Below are positions 16,119-22,962 of a stretch of 64,000 nucleotides of DNA, piece by piece. The DNA is from an alpha proteobacterium L41A. GTDB lineage: Bacteria; Pseudomonadota; Alphaproteobacteria; Caulobacterales; Caulobacteraceae. Numbering within the stretch: the first letter of the stretch is position 1; each line of letters starts with the position of its first letter. Both the position numbers and the translations under genes were made by a program. Location: NCBI GenBank assembly GCA_000335735.1, contig AMYY01000004.1:1-64000 (forward strand), read 5' to 3'. The notes beneath the pieces were generated by a model that did no database searches, had not been told where the DNA came from, and saw only the letters and a list, made by a program, of their open reading frames with translations.

Positions 16119-17528
16119 ATGACCGACGCGGACGACCCCGAGGATACGGACGACAAGCGCCTGTGCGTCCAGTGCATCGGCGACGAATTTCTAACCGCCG
16201 AGATCCTGAAAACCGGGCAGACCGCCGTCTGCGGCTATTGCGGCAAGACCGACAAGACCGAGACCATCAGCGAGCTGGCAGATCGGTTCCACGACGTCTT
16301 CGAAGAGCACTACGAGCGCGCCGGCGAAGTGGGCTGGGAAAACGAGCGGGGCGACCCTGTCGACTATCTGGTCGCGGACATCGGACGTCTGCCGGAGACC
16401 GCCGCCAGCGATATCCAGGAGGTCATGGCCGATCGGCACGAAGACCGGGAACTCTCGGAGATGGGCGACAAGAGCCCCTACGACGCCGAGCTGACCTATG
16501 TGGAGAGCAACGTCGACATCCGGGAATTCGAGGAGGCCTGGGAACACCTGGAAGCCGATCTGCGGACCCGCCATCGCTTCTTCAGTCGAGAGGCCGAGGA
16601 AGTGTTCTCCCGGGTGTTCGCGGACCTGCGCACCCAGAAGACCTGGGAAGGACGCCCGGTCATCAGAACGATTGGACCGGGGACCGACATCACGGCCCTG
16701 TACCGTGCGCGGGCGTTCCAGTCCGAAGCCCGGTTCGACGAGGCCATGATTGATCCGGAGCAGTACGTCGGCACGCCGGCGACCATCTATGCCCAGGGCG
16801 GCCGAATGAATCCCAAGGGCGTGCCGTTCTTCTACGGCGCGACGAAGGAGAAGTTGGCGCTCACGGAAGTTCGCCCACCGGTCGCCAGCAAGGTACTGGT
16901 GGGACGGTTCGATCTGCAGCACGAACTCCGTGTGCTGGACGTCGAGGCGCTGGAGAATGTCCTGGAGCGCGGCAGTCTGTTCGATCCCGGGTTCAGCCAG
17001 CGCCTCGCACGGGCAAAATTCCTCGGCCGTCTGGCGCGTCGGATTCGGATGCCCGTCCTGCCCGACGACGAGGCGACCGACTACCTGATCACCCAGGTGA
17101 TGGCGGACTTCCTCGCGATGCGGCTGGCCCCCGAGATTCACGGAGTGATCTACGGCTCGGCGCAGGGCACGGCGGACGCGTTCAACGTCGCCCTGTTCAA
17201 CGCGTCCTCACGGGTGCGTGCAGCCGAGGTGGTGAAGAACGCGTCCTACGAGGTGCGGTTCTCCGGGAACGATGAAGAGATCGACGCCTGCGTGGTCACG
17301 ACCACAATCACCCCATCGCCGCCGGAACCGCCGAAGACCACAAAGCGGGGCATAATCTTCGAGTACGTTCCCCCGGACCCGGCGACGTCCGACCTGCGCC
17401 CGGAGACGCTGGTGCTGGATCGCGACAGCCTGCGCCTTCACCTCGTGAAAGAGATCTGCGTCGATACGGATACGCTCTCGATCCATCGCTTCACGCACGA
17501 CGACAGCGACTCGGACACGCCCTTCTGA
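16119..17528 (+). CDS. RES-domain toxin with N-terminal zinc ribbon/HEPN-like domain
   Basis: Residues 16-41 have two C-x-x-C pairs (a zinc ribbon). Residues about 45-185 are helical and match the N-terminal domain seen in 'HEPN/RES' proteins (ELADRFHDVFEEHYERAGE). The RES domain starts near 190 with YRARAF and has GRMNPKGVPFFYGA and LALTEVRPP. RES toxins are ADP-ribosyltransferase-fold enzymes that break down NAD+. They are normally paired with an Xre-DUF2384 antitoxin, and no such gene is adjacent. It follows hipA by 40 nt and probably shares its promoter; 15 nt after its stop comes the 3' end of the convergent tRNA-Leu. Confidence 0.85.
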   Translation: MTDADDPEDTDDKRLCVQCIGDEFLTAEILKTGQTAVCGYCGKTDKTETISELADRFHDVFEEHYERAGEVGWENERGDPVDYLVADIGRLPETAASDIQEVMADRHEDRELSEMGDKSPYDAELTYVESNVDIREFEEAWEHLEADLRTRHRFFSREAEEVFSRVFADLRTQKTWEGRPVIRTIGPGTDITALYRARAFQSEARFDEAMIDPEQYVGTPATIYAQGGRMNPKGVPFFYGATKEKLALTEVRPPVASKVLVGRFDLQHELRVLDVEALENVLERGSLFDPGFSQRLARAKFLGRLARRIRMPVLPDDEATDYLITQVMADFLAMRLAPEIHGVIYGSAQGTADAFNVALFNASSRVRAAEVVKNASYEVRFSGNDEEIDACVVTTTITPSPPEPPKTTKRGIIFEYVPPDPATSDLRPETLVLDRDSLRLHLVKEICVDTDTLSIHRFTHDDSDSDTPF

Positions 17529-17543
17529 GTGAGGCGGCTGGAT

Positions 17544-17853
17544 TGGTGCGGGCGGCCGGGGTCGAACCGGCATGGGCAATGCCCGACGGATTTTCATACC
17601 ACTTCGACTTTCGCCGCCGCCCCGCTCCGGAGAGCGAGGACGTTCGTGGTCTGGACTATCCCTTCGTCATAGCCCGAAGGCCTTAGACGCCGCCCGTCTA
17701 GTCTCTACACCTTCCCGTCCGGAGACGGGCTTGGCTCGGGATCGCCATCTGACAGGGTTCCCCGACTTTGAGCGGTTCTACGTCCGGGATTTCCCCCAGC
17801 GCACTCAATCCTCAGCTTAAGTCCGTTGCGTCTACCAGTTTCGCCACGCCCGC
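17544..17853 (-). tRNA. tRNA-Leu(UAA) with intron
   Basis: Exon 1 is 17819-17853 and exon 2 is 17544-17594, 86 nt when joined. The acceptor stem GCGGGCG pairs with CGCCCGC, followed by A73 and an encoded CCA. The anticodon stem ACGGA/TCCGT closes a CTTAAAA loop, anticodon UAA. A long variable arm (GGGC att GCCC) and a GCCGG/CCGGC T-stem complete a type II Leu tRNA. The intron breaks the gene between U34 and A35. A sigma-70-like promoter lies 13 nt upstream of the 5' end. Confidence 0.93.
17595..17818 (-). ncRNA. group I intron in tRNA-Leu(UAA)
   Basis: The intron is 224 nt, inserted after U34 of the anticodon, and ends in G, as group I introns do. Exon ACUU can pair with a GAGU guide about 12 nt into the intron with a U-G wobble at the 5' splice site (P1). 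The core words CGATCCCGAGCCAAG, AAGGTGTAGAGACTA and GGATAGTCC match the conserved regions around P4-P6 and P7, and GACTA/TAGTC gives P7. There is no room for a homing endonuclease. The insertion site is the one used by cyanobacterial and plastid tRNA-Leu introns. Confidence 0.9.
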
Positions 17854-17866
17854 GAGCCGAGCCAGC

Positions 17867-17896
17867 TCTATAGCCGTGTTCGTGCCATAGAGCCAA
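17867..17896 (-). promoter_or_regulatory. predicted promoter of intact tRNA-Leu
   Basis: On the minus strand TTGGCT and TATAGA are spaced by 18 bp and end 13 nt before the tRNA 5' end. The sequence also forms a dyad (GCTCTAT/ATAGAGC at 17865-17893). It begins directly after the integrase stop codon, so it lies on the integrase side of the junction. Confidence 0.6.
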
Positions 17897-17902
17897 GCAG
17901 GC

Positions 17903-19207
17903 TCACGCGACGTCCGTCGCCTCCGCCTTCTTCGCCCGCCGTTTCGCGGGCTTTGGCTTGCGGACGTTGATCGCCGAGGCGTCCAGCACATTCTTGATGT
18001 GTGAGGCGTAGTATTTCTCGATCATCTCCACGCTGGTCCGACAGTTCTTGGCGACCTGATAGATGTCGGCCCCTTCCATCAAACGCATCGAGATGTAGGT
18101 GTGGCGCAGGCTGTAGGCGGTCCTCGGTCGACCATCTCGATCCTTCTTGAGTCCCAGTTCGTCGAGAACGGCATTCAACAGCTCGCGCTGCACGAGCCCG
18201 AAGACCAGATCGGTGGGCTGACCATTCTTCCGCTTGAGCACCCGTTCGAACGGCCGCACCGCGCCGGGCATGCTCTTGCAGTAGCCGACCCCGCGTTTGC
18301 CGCGCACCTCGATCTCCAGGATGCGTTCCCCGGTCGCGTCGTCCTCGACGATCGATACGTCCCGGAACTCCAGGCGCTGAGCCTCGTCGGGGCGTAGACC
18401 CGTGTTGACCATGAACAGCACGAAGTCGTGGAACTGCTCGCACTCCTCCCGCCAGCGCTCCTTCTTCGGGTTTTTCGCACGCTCGCGCGTCGCCTCGTAA
18501 AGGCACTTGTACTCCTCCGGCGAAAACCACGCGCGGTGGCTCACCTTCCCCGACGCACGATAGGGATTGCTCATATCCGGGAGCGCCGAAATCCAGCCCT
18601 TCCGGTTCGCCGCCTTCAGGATTTGGCGCAGGCAGACCATCTCGTTGTGCAGGGTTTGGCGGCTGGGCCGTTTCCACGCTTTGGCCTTGCCTATGCGTTC
18701 CCGCCCGTCAGCAACGTAGCGCACCCGCTCCGGCTCGTCGGGCGGAGTGACCCGGTGAAGGCGATAGTCCTGGATGCGCCCGGCCGTGACCTCGGAAACC
18801 GGCAGGTCGCCGAAAAAGGGGTCGAGGTAGAGACGGATCACCCTCCCCTTGCCGGCGACGTAGTGGGCGTTCCGCTCTCCGAGCGTCATCGCCTCGAACT
18901 CTTTCACGAACGCGGCGGCGGCTTCGCGGAAGGTCTTCTCTCCCGGCTTCTTCGGCTTGGTTCGCTCGGGGATGACAACCGGCGCATCGGGCGCCGATGG
19001 CAGCGCGCCCCGCCGCCTCAACCGGTCCTCTGCGACGCGGTCCAGATACCAATCCTGCGCGAACTCGCGTGCGTAGGCGACGTTGGTTTCCTTGGTCGAC
19101 TGACGATGATTGCGACCGCTCAGATAGGTCGCGCACTGCCAGTACCGGCTGTTCTCCCGTCGATAGACGTGGAGCCGGCCGTCCATGAGCGTGTGAGACT
19201 CCGCCAC
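17903..19207 (-). CDS. tyrosine-type site-specific integrase
   Basis: A 434-residue phage/island integrase. The catalytic Arg is in NTGLRPDEAQ (R272), the HxxR-type box is SLRHTYISMR near 366-375, and the nucleophilic Tyr is in EMIEKYYAS near 399. The N-terminal half contains the arm-binding and core-binding (SAM-like) domains; the Lys/Arg-rich tail is disordered. It starts at GTG 19207 with AAGGAGG four bases upstream. The gene runs in the same direction as the two tRNA-Leu sequences that flank it, 49 nt after its stop and about 100 nt before its start. It probably inserted this element at tRNA-Leu(UAA). Confidence 0.93.
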   Translation of the reverse strand: MAESHTLMDGRLHVYRRENSRYWQCATYLSGRNHRQSTKETNVAYAREFAQDWYLDRVAEDRLRRRGALPSAPDAPVVIPERTKPKKPGEKTFREAAAAFVKEFEAMTLGERNAHYVAGKGRVIRLYLDPFFGDLPVSEVTAGRIQDYRLHRVTPPDEPERVRYVADGRERIGKAKAWKRPSRQTLHNEMVCLRQILKAANRKGWISALPDMSNPYRASGKVSHRAWFSPEEYKCLYEATRERAKNPKKERWREECEQFHDFVLFMVNTGLRPDEAQRLEFRDVSIVEDDATGERILEIEVRGKRGVGYCKSMPGAVRPFERVLKRKNGQPTDLVFGLVQRELLNAVLDELGLKKDRDGRPRTAYSLRHTYISMRLMEGADIYQVAKNCRTSVEMIEKYYASHIKNVLDASAINVRKPKPAKRRAKKAEATDVA

Positions 19208-19233
19208 ATGACCTCCTTGCCGCGAACGGCAAC

Positions 19234-19252
19234 TGTGTAAGGCATGTGTAAG
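19234..19252. repeat. direct repeats, possible integrase arm sites
   Basis: TGTGTAAG occurs twice at an 11-bp period (19234-19241 and 19245-19252), followed by a weaker TCTGTAAC. The sites lie just upstream of the integrase start and within 100 bp of the tRNA-Leu fragment, as expected of arm-type binding sites in attP or of an autoregulatory operator. Confidence 0.45.
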
Positions 19253-19274
19253 TCTGTAACTCCGCTAATTCGTT

Positions 19275-19292
19275 GATTTATATACGTAAATC
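19275..19292. repeat. AT-rich dyad beside the junction
   Basis: GATTTA and TAAATC flank TATACG, a perfect 6-bp inverted repeat inside the most AT-rich stretch of the region (19257-19310). It lies 12 bp from the end of the truncated tRNA and could be a bending-protein or recombinase core site. Confidence 0.4.
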
Positions 19293-19304
19293 TACGGTAG
19301 TGGG

Positions 19305-19343
19305 TTTTAAGTCTGCTGCGTCTACCAGTTTCGCCACGCCCGC
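19305..19343 (-). pseudogene. truncated tRNA-Leu(UAA), 5' half only
   Basis: The minus strand reads a full tRNA-Leu 5' acceptor strand, D-arm and anticodon 5' stem and stops right after the seven-base loop CTTAAAA (anticodon UAA). The first 27 nt are identical to the intact intron-containing gene; the anticodon stem differs (GCAGA instead of ACGGA). No matching 3' half follows: the next bases, CCCACTACC, cannot pair. The break at the loop is where tRNA-targeting tyrosine recombinases often cross over, so this is probably one attachment-site half. Confidence 0.85.
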
Positions 19344-19353
19344 AGCCCGGTCT

Positions 19354-19388
19354 GGCCCGGTTCGGCTCCCTATAGACGGAACCGGGCC
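19354..19388 (-). other. 10-bp stem hairpin after the M28 gene
   Basis: GGCCCGGTTC and GAACCGGGCC form a perfect stem with a 15-base loop. It lies 15 bp past the M28 peptidase stop and could end that transcript, but no T-run follows. It overlaps the promoter-like sequence of the truncated tRNA. Confidence 0.45.
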
Positions 19389-19398
19389 GGGTCTCCAA
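19369..19398 (-). promoter_or_regulatory. promoter-like sequence upstream of truncated tRNA-Leu
   Basis: TTGGAG and TATAGG are spaced by 18 bp on the minus strand, 25 nt before the 5' end of the tRNA half. If active, it would now transcribe the tRNA stub and run on into the integrase gene. Confidence 0.5.
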
Positions 19399-19402
19399 GT
19401 CG

Positions 19403-20836
19403 TCAGCGTGTCGGGGTCGCCGGCTTCATCGCCCGGAAGTCCACGTCGGAATCGGCGATCAGCCACAGCAGGCCGGCCCAGGCGGCGACGTTCTGGCTCA
19501 GTTGCGCCGGATCGATCTTGTCGAGCGTGTCGTTGGCGGTGTGGTGCAGGTCGAAATAGCGGGTTCCATCCTGAGCCAGGCCGAAGAAGGGCACGCCCAG
19601 CGGGCCCATCGGCCCGACATCGACGCCGCCTTCGGTCTCGACGCGATCGGAGGCCAGAACGCCGATCGGATAGAGGACGCGGGTCGCGGCCTTCTGGAAG
19701 TCGGACCCTTGCGCGCCGGCGGGCAGGCGCAGGCCATAGACGCGGTCGGCGCCGAAATCGCTCTCGCCGGCGATGATGTGCTTGTCCAGCGCTGCGCCCT
19801 GGCCGCGGGCGTAGACGCCGCCGCCGTTGCCGGTCTGGGCGGTCGGCTGGGCCACTTCTTCCGAACCGTAGAAGATGACGCGCAGGGTTCGGGCCGGGCG
19901 GCGGCCGCTGTCGGCGATGGCCTTGGCGGCGGCGATGGTGATGGCGCCCCCTGCCCCGTCGTCGATGGCGCCGGTGCCCAGGTCCCAGCTGTCCATATGC
20001 GACCCCAGGACGATGATCTCGTCGGGGCGCGTGGCGCCCGGCAGATCGCCGATCACATTCTGGCTGGTGGTGCGATAGGTGCGGGCGGTCGAGGTCAGAC
20101 GCATGCGCACCGGCTGGCCCAGGGCGACCAGGCGGCTGACCTGATCGGCGTCGGGCGCGGCCAATGCGAAGGCGGGGATGGTCGGCTTGCCGTCGACATA
20201 ACGTGTGGTGCCGGTGTGCGGCATCCGGTCTTCGTCAGAGCCCACCGAACGCATGACGAAGGCCGCAGCGCCCTTGGCCGCCGCCACACCGGGGCCGGTG
20301 CCGCGCACGCGGGTCTGAGGGCCATAGCCGGAGCCGTCCTGCATGGGGTGCATCTGGCCCAGATCGACATAGACGATCTTGCCGCGCACGGCGGCGTCGG
20401 GCGCGGCTTGCAGGTCTTCGAAGGTGGAGAAGCGAACGATCTCCGCCTCGACGCCGCCCCTCGGCGTGGCCGGCGAGTGGCCCAGGGCGGCGGCGACCAG
20501 GGCCTGGGCGTTGTCGCCGACGATGGCGGCCGAGCTTTCGCCCCGCTCCCAGCCGACCAGCGGGAACTCTTCGATGCGGACGTTCTGGAAGCCGTTGGCG
20601 CGCAGATAGTCGGCGGCCCAGGCGGCGGCCTGTTGTTCGGAACGCGAACCCGCCGGGCGCGCGCCGAACCGCGTCGTCAACTGGGTGACATAGTCCATGG
20701 CGATGTTCGACCGCATCGCGGCGTCGCGCACGACGATCGCCTGCTGCACCGTCGCCGCATCCTGCGCATGAGCCGCCGGGGTCAAGGCGACAAGACCCAG
20801 GGCGACGGCGCTGGCGGTCAGCGAACGGATGGACAT
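19403..20836 (-). CDS. M28 family metallopeptidase
   Basis: A secreted 477-residue aminopeptidase/carboxypeptidase-like zinc enzyme. Residues 1-24 are a Sec signal peptide ending AHA. A PA (protease-associated) domain insert lies about 140-260. The co-catalytic zinc motifs follow: GSHMDSWDLGTGAIDDGAG near 290, YGSEE near 340, and DLHHTANDT near 440. It is expected to act in the periplasm on peptides. It is monocistronic and marks the first ordinary chromosomal gene next to the tRNA/integrase junction. Confidence 0.92.
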   Translation of the reverse strand: MSIRSLTASAVALGLVALTPAAHAQDAATVQQAIVVRDAAMRSNIAMDYVTQLTTRFGARPAGSRSEQQAAAWAADYLRANGFQNVRIEEFPLVGWERGESSAAIVGDNAQALVAAALGHSPATPRGGVEAEIVRFSTFEDLQAAPDAAVRGKIVYVDLGQMHPMQDGSGYGPQTRVRGTGPGVAAAKGAAAFVMRSVGSDEDRMPHTGTTRYVDGKPTIPAFALAAPDADQVSRLVALGQPVRMRLTSTARTYRTTSQNVIGDLPGATRPDEIIVLGSHMDSWDLGTGAIDDGAGGAITIAAAKAIADSGRRPARTLRVIFYGSEEVAQPTAQTGNGGGVYARGQGAALDKHIIAGESDFGADRVYGLRLPAGAQGSDFQKAATRVLYPIGVLASDRVETEGGVDVGPMGPLGVPFFGLAQDGTRYFDLHHTANDTLDKIDPAQLSQNVAAWAGLLWLIADSDVDFRAMKPATPTR

Positions 20837-20879
20837 AGGCAGGCTCCGGACTCAGATGGGAGCCGGACCCTAGGTAGGT

Positions 20880-21119
20880 TCAGCCGTTCTGGAAATAGGG
20901 TTCGACCGGACCCTGCAGTTTCACGGTCAGGGCCTTGCCCTTGCGATCCACGCGGTTGCCGAGCGCCAGGCGCACCCAGCCTTCCGACACGCAATATTCC
21001 TCGACATTGGTCTTCTCTTCGCCCTTGAAGCGAACGCCGACGCCGCGTTGCAGGACCTCGGCGTCGTGGTGCGGGCTGGACGGGTCGACCGAAAGGCGAT
21101 CGGGGGGCGTGTCGGACAT
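20880..21119 (-). CDS. DUF3297 family protein
   Basis: I start at ATG 21119 (MSDTPPDRLSVDPSSPHHD), giving 79 residues, the typical family length; the frame is open further upstream but not conserved in appearance. The sequence has the DUF3297 pattern with GVRFKGEEKTNVEEYCVSEGW and GRNVDRKGK-like block near the end. Function unknown. It stands alone upstream of the M28 gene. Confidence 0.85.
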   Translation of the reverse strand: MSDTPPDRLSVDPSSPHHDAEVLQRGVGVRFKGEEKTNVEEYCVSEGWVRLALGNRVDRKGKALTVKLQGPVEPYFQNG

Positions 21120-21215
21120 GGCGTTGGTCGGGCTCAGATCTCGGGAAGGCGCGGTGATAGACGCGCTGGCGCGCCCTGCCAATCCGAAACCGGCCGGAAA
21201 CCGGGTTCGAAGACC

Positions 21216-21335
21216 CTAGGGCAGCAGGTGATAGTGCTGGGCGACGGCGGCCATCATCACAGTTCCGACCGCCGGAACGGCGAGTATGATGGCCCGGCGC
21301 ATGCGGTGCGCGACGTAAAGCAGTTCGCCGATCAT
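21216..21335 (-). CDS. small one-span membrane protein, about 39 aa
   Basis: From ATG 21335, with GAGG ten bases upstream, the product is MIGELLYVAHRMRRA followed by a hydrophobic helix (about 16-32) and the tail QHYHLLP. The frame is open to 21434, but the upstream part has no SD and poor composition. The basic cluster before the helix fits an inner-membrane anchor. Unknown function; it may be chance. Confidence 0.4.
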   Translation of the reverse strand: MIGELLYVAHRMRRAIILAVPAVGTVMMAAVAQHYHLLP

Positions 21336-21442
21336 GGCGCGGATCCTCGATGTCATCGCTCTCTGACGGAGCGTTCGAAGATCATTGGTCGAACAGTGCG
21401 CGCTGTCGAGATGAAACGTCAGCGTCGAGATCACACTTAAGG

Positions 21443-22363
21443 TTACTGCACGGTTTGACGGGGCTGGGCGTTGGGGGCGGCTGACGGCTGATAAGCCTGC
21501 GGGCCGGTCGCAGCGGGAGCCGCCGCAGGCGTAGCGGCGGGACGACGCGCCGGGGTCGCGGCCGGGCGAGCCGCCGGTCGCGCAGCGGGACGGTTGGCGG
21601 CCGGGCGCGGCGTCGGACGGGTCGTCGGGGCGGCGGCGGGCTGAGCCGTCGGGGTCGCAGGCGGGGTCGTGGCGGCGGGCGCAGCCGCGGCGGGCGTCGC
21701 GGCCGGAGGCGTCGCAGCCTCGGCGGCGGCGGCGCGGGCGGCCATCTGCTGGGCCTGGAAGCGGGCGGCCAGCTTTTCGGTCAGCTCCTTGGCCTGCGGC
21801 GCGCTCATCTGGGCCATGATGGCGGCCAGGGTGCGCGGTCGCATGGCGGCGGCGACCGGCAGGCGCACCCGGTCCTCCAGCGCGGCCATGACCGGGGCGG
21901 CTTCCTTGGGACGCATGGCGGAATAAACCTGGACCAGACGGTCGATCTCGGCCTTCTCGCGCTCATCCACCTGACCGAGCATCTGCTTCATCTCGGCCTT
22001 CAGGGCTTCCAGCGCCTTGACCTTGGCGTCCAGCTTCTGCTCGGCTGCGACCATCAGCGGCAGGGTGGTGGCGAAGTCCTGATCCCGTGCATCCAGCGCT
22101 GCGCGGCGCTGCGACAACGACTGAATGATCTTCAGCTCGGCCGGCGAAATCCCGGCCTGCTGGGCCAGCTGTTCGGGAGACAGGGCGGAACAGGTGCCGG
22201 GCAGAGCCGGCTTGGGCGGCGCGCCGGCCGCAGCGGGAACCGCCTCCTCGGCCCAGGCCTTGGCCCCGTCGAACAGGCCAGGCGCGACACCGACGGCGCG
22301 CACGGCGACGACCCCGCCGATGGCGATGGCGATCAGGGGCAGGATGCGGGGAAGGCGGGCCAT
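21443..22363 (-). CDS. motE: MotE-like flagellar motility protein
   Basis: Residues 5-30 form a membrane anchor. The periplasmic part has coiled coil at about 75-135 and an MgtE-N-like segment at about 140-200 (MRPKEAAPVMAALEDRV, MSAPQAKELTEKL), the layout of MotE, which stabilises MotC and the motor in rhizobia. The last 90 residues are an extreme Pro/Ala/Thr/Arg low-complexity tail with repeated RPAA and TPA units. It is the last gene of the fliL-fliM-DUF6468-motE operon, 17 nt after DUF6468. Confidence 0.78.
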   Translation of the reverse strand: MARLPRILPLIAIAIGGVVAVRAVGVAPGLFDGAKAWAEEAVPAAAGAPPKPALPGTCSALSPEQLAQQAGISPAELKIIQSLSQRRAALDARDQDFATTLPLMVAAEQKLDAKVKALEALKAEMKQMLGQVDEREKAEIDRLVQVYSAMRPKEAAPVMAALEDRVRLPVAAAMRPRTLAAIMAQMSAPQAKELTEKLAARFQAQQMAARAAAAEAATPPAATPAAAAPAATTPPATPTAQPAAAPTTRPTPRPAANRPAARPAARPAATPARRPAATPAAAPAATGPQAYQPSAAPNAQPRQTVQ

Positions 22364-22380
22364 GAAATGGGGTTCCGAAC

Positions 22381-22962
22381 TCAGGCGGCGAACAGGTCGT
22401 CGTCGAGATTACGACGCGCGGCGTTGAGGCTTTGTTTGGCGGAATGGTTAGCGGAGCGTCCGGCCGTCAGGGCCTGAACGATGGCGGCGACATTGTCGCG
22501 CCCGGCGGGGGCGACGGCTTCGTTGCGACGGCTCGAAGCGGGACTGGCCAGTCCCTGGATTCGTTGAGCAAGGGCCGCCATACGCTCGGCCCGCGCCTCG
22601 TCTTCGGTCGCGGCCGGCGCCGGAGCCAGGGCGGCCGGCGTCGCGCGATGAACGGGCTCGTCCTCGACGATCCGCGCCGGCGCCATGGCCGGCGCGCGGG
22701 CGATCAGGGTTTCCAGCTGGGCCTTGACCTCCCGCGCCTTGATGATGCGGTCGTGAAGCAGGTCCGTTTCCTGACCCGAGGCGCGAAGGGTGGCGAGCGC
22801 ATTTTCGGCGCGGCCGGCGGCGGCGTTCAGTTCGGTGACGGCCTGGGCGAAGGCCAGCTGTCCGGCGCGCAGGGCGGCCAGCTTGCGTTCCAGCTTGATG
22901 CCGTAACCGACCGCCGCGATCAGCAGCACCATCAGCACACCGTCCATGATCATTCCGGCCAT
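22381..22962 (-). CDS. DUF6468 flagellar-cluster protein
   Basis: An N-terminal membrane helix (about 5-20) is followed by coiled coil (25-90) and an Ala/Pro-rich linker. DUF6468 proteins occur in alphaproteobacterial flagellar clusters next to fliM, and that context holds here: the ATG overlaps the fliM stop by one base (TGATG). The role is not established; the topology resembles a membrane-anchored scaffold. Confidence 0.75.
   Translation of the reverse strand: MAGMIMDGVLMVLLIAAVGYGIKLERKLAALRAGQLAFAQAVTELNAAAGRAENALATLRASGQETDLLHDRIIKAREVKAQLETLIARAPAMAPARIVEDEPVHRATPAALAPAPAATEDEARAERMAALAQRIQGLASPASSRRNEAVAPAGRDNVAAIVQALTAGRSANHSAKQSLNAARRNLDDDLFAA

Noticed and set aside
17529-17902. 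Reading of the segment as a degenerate pseudogene or IS remnant
   Set aside because: It resolves completely into tRNA exons, a group I intron and a promoter.
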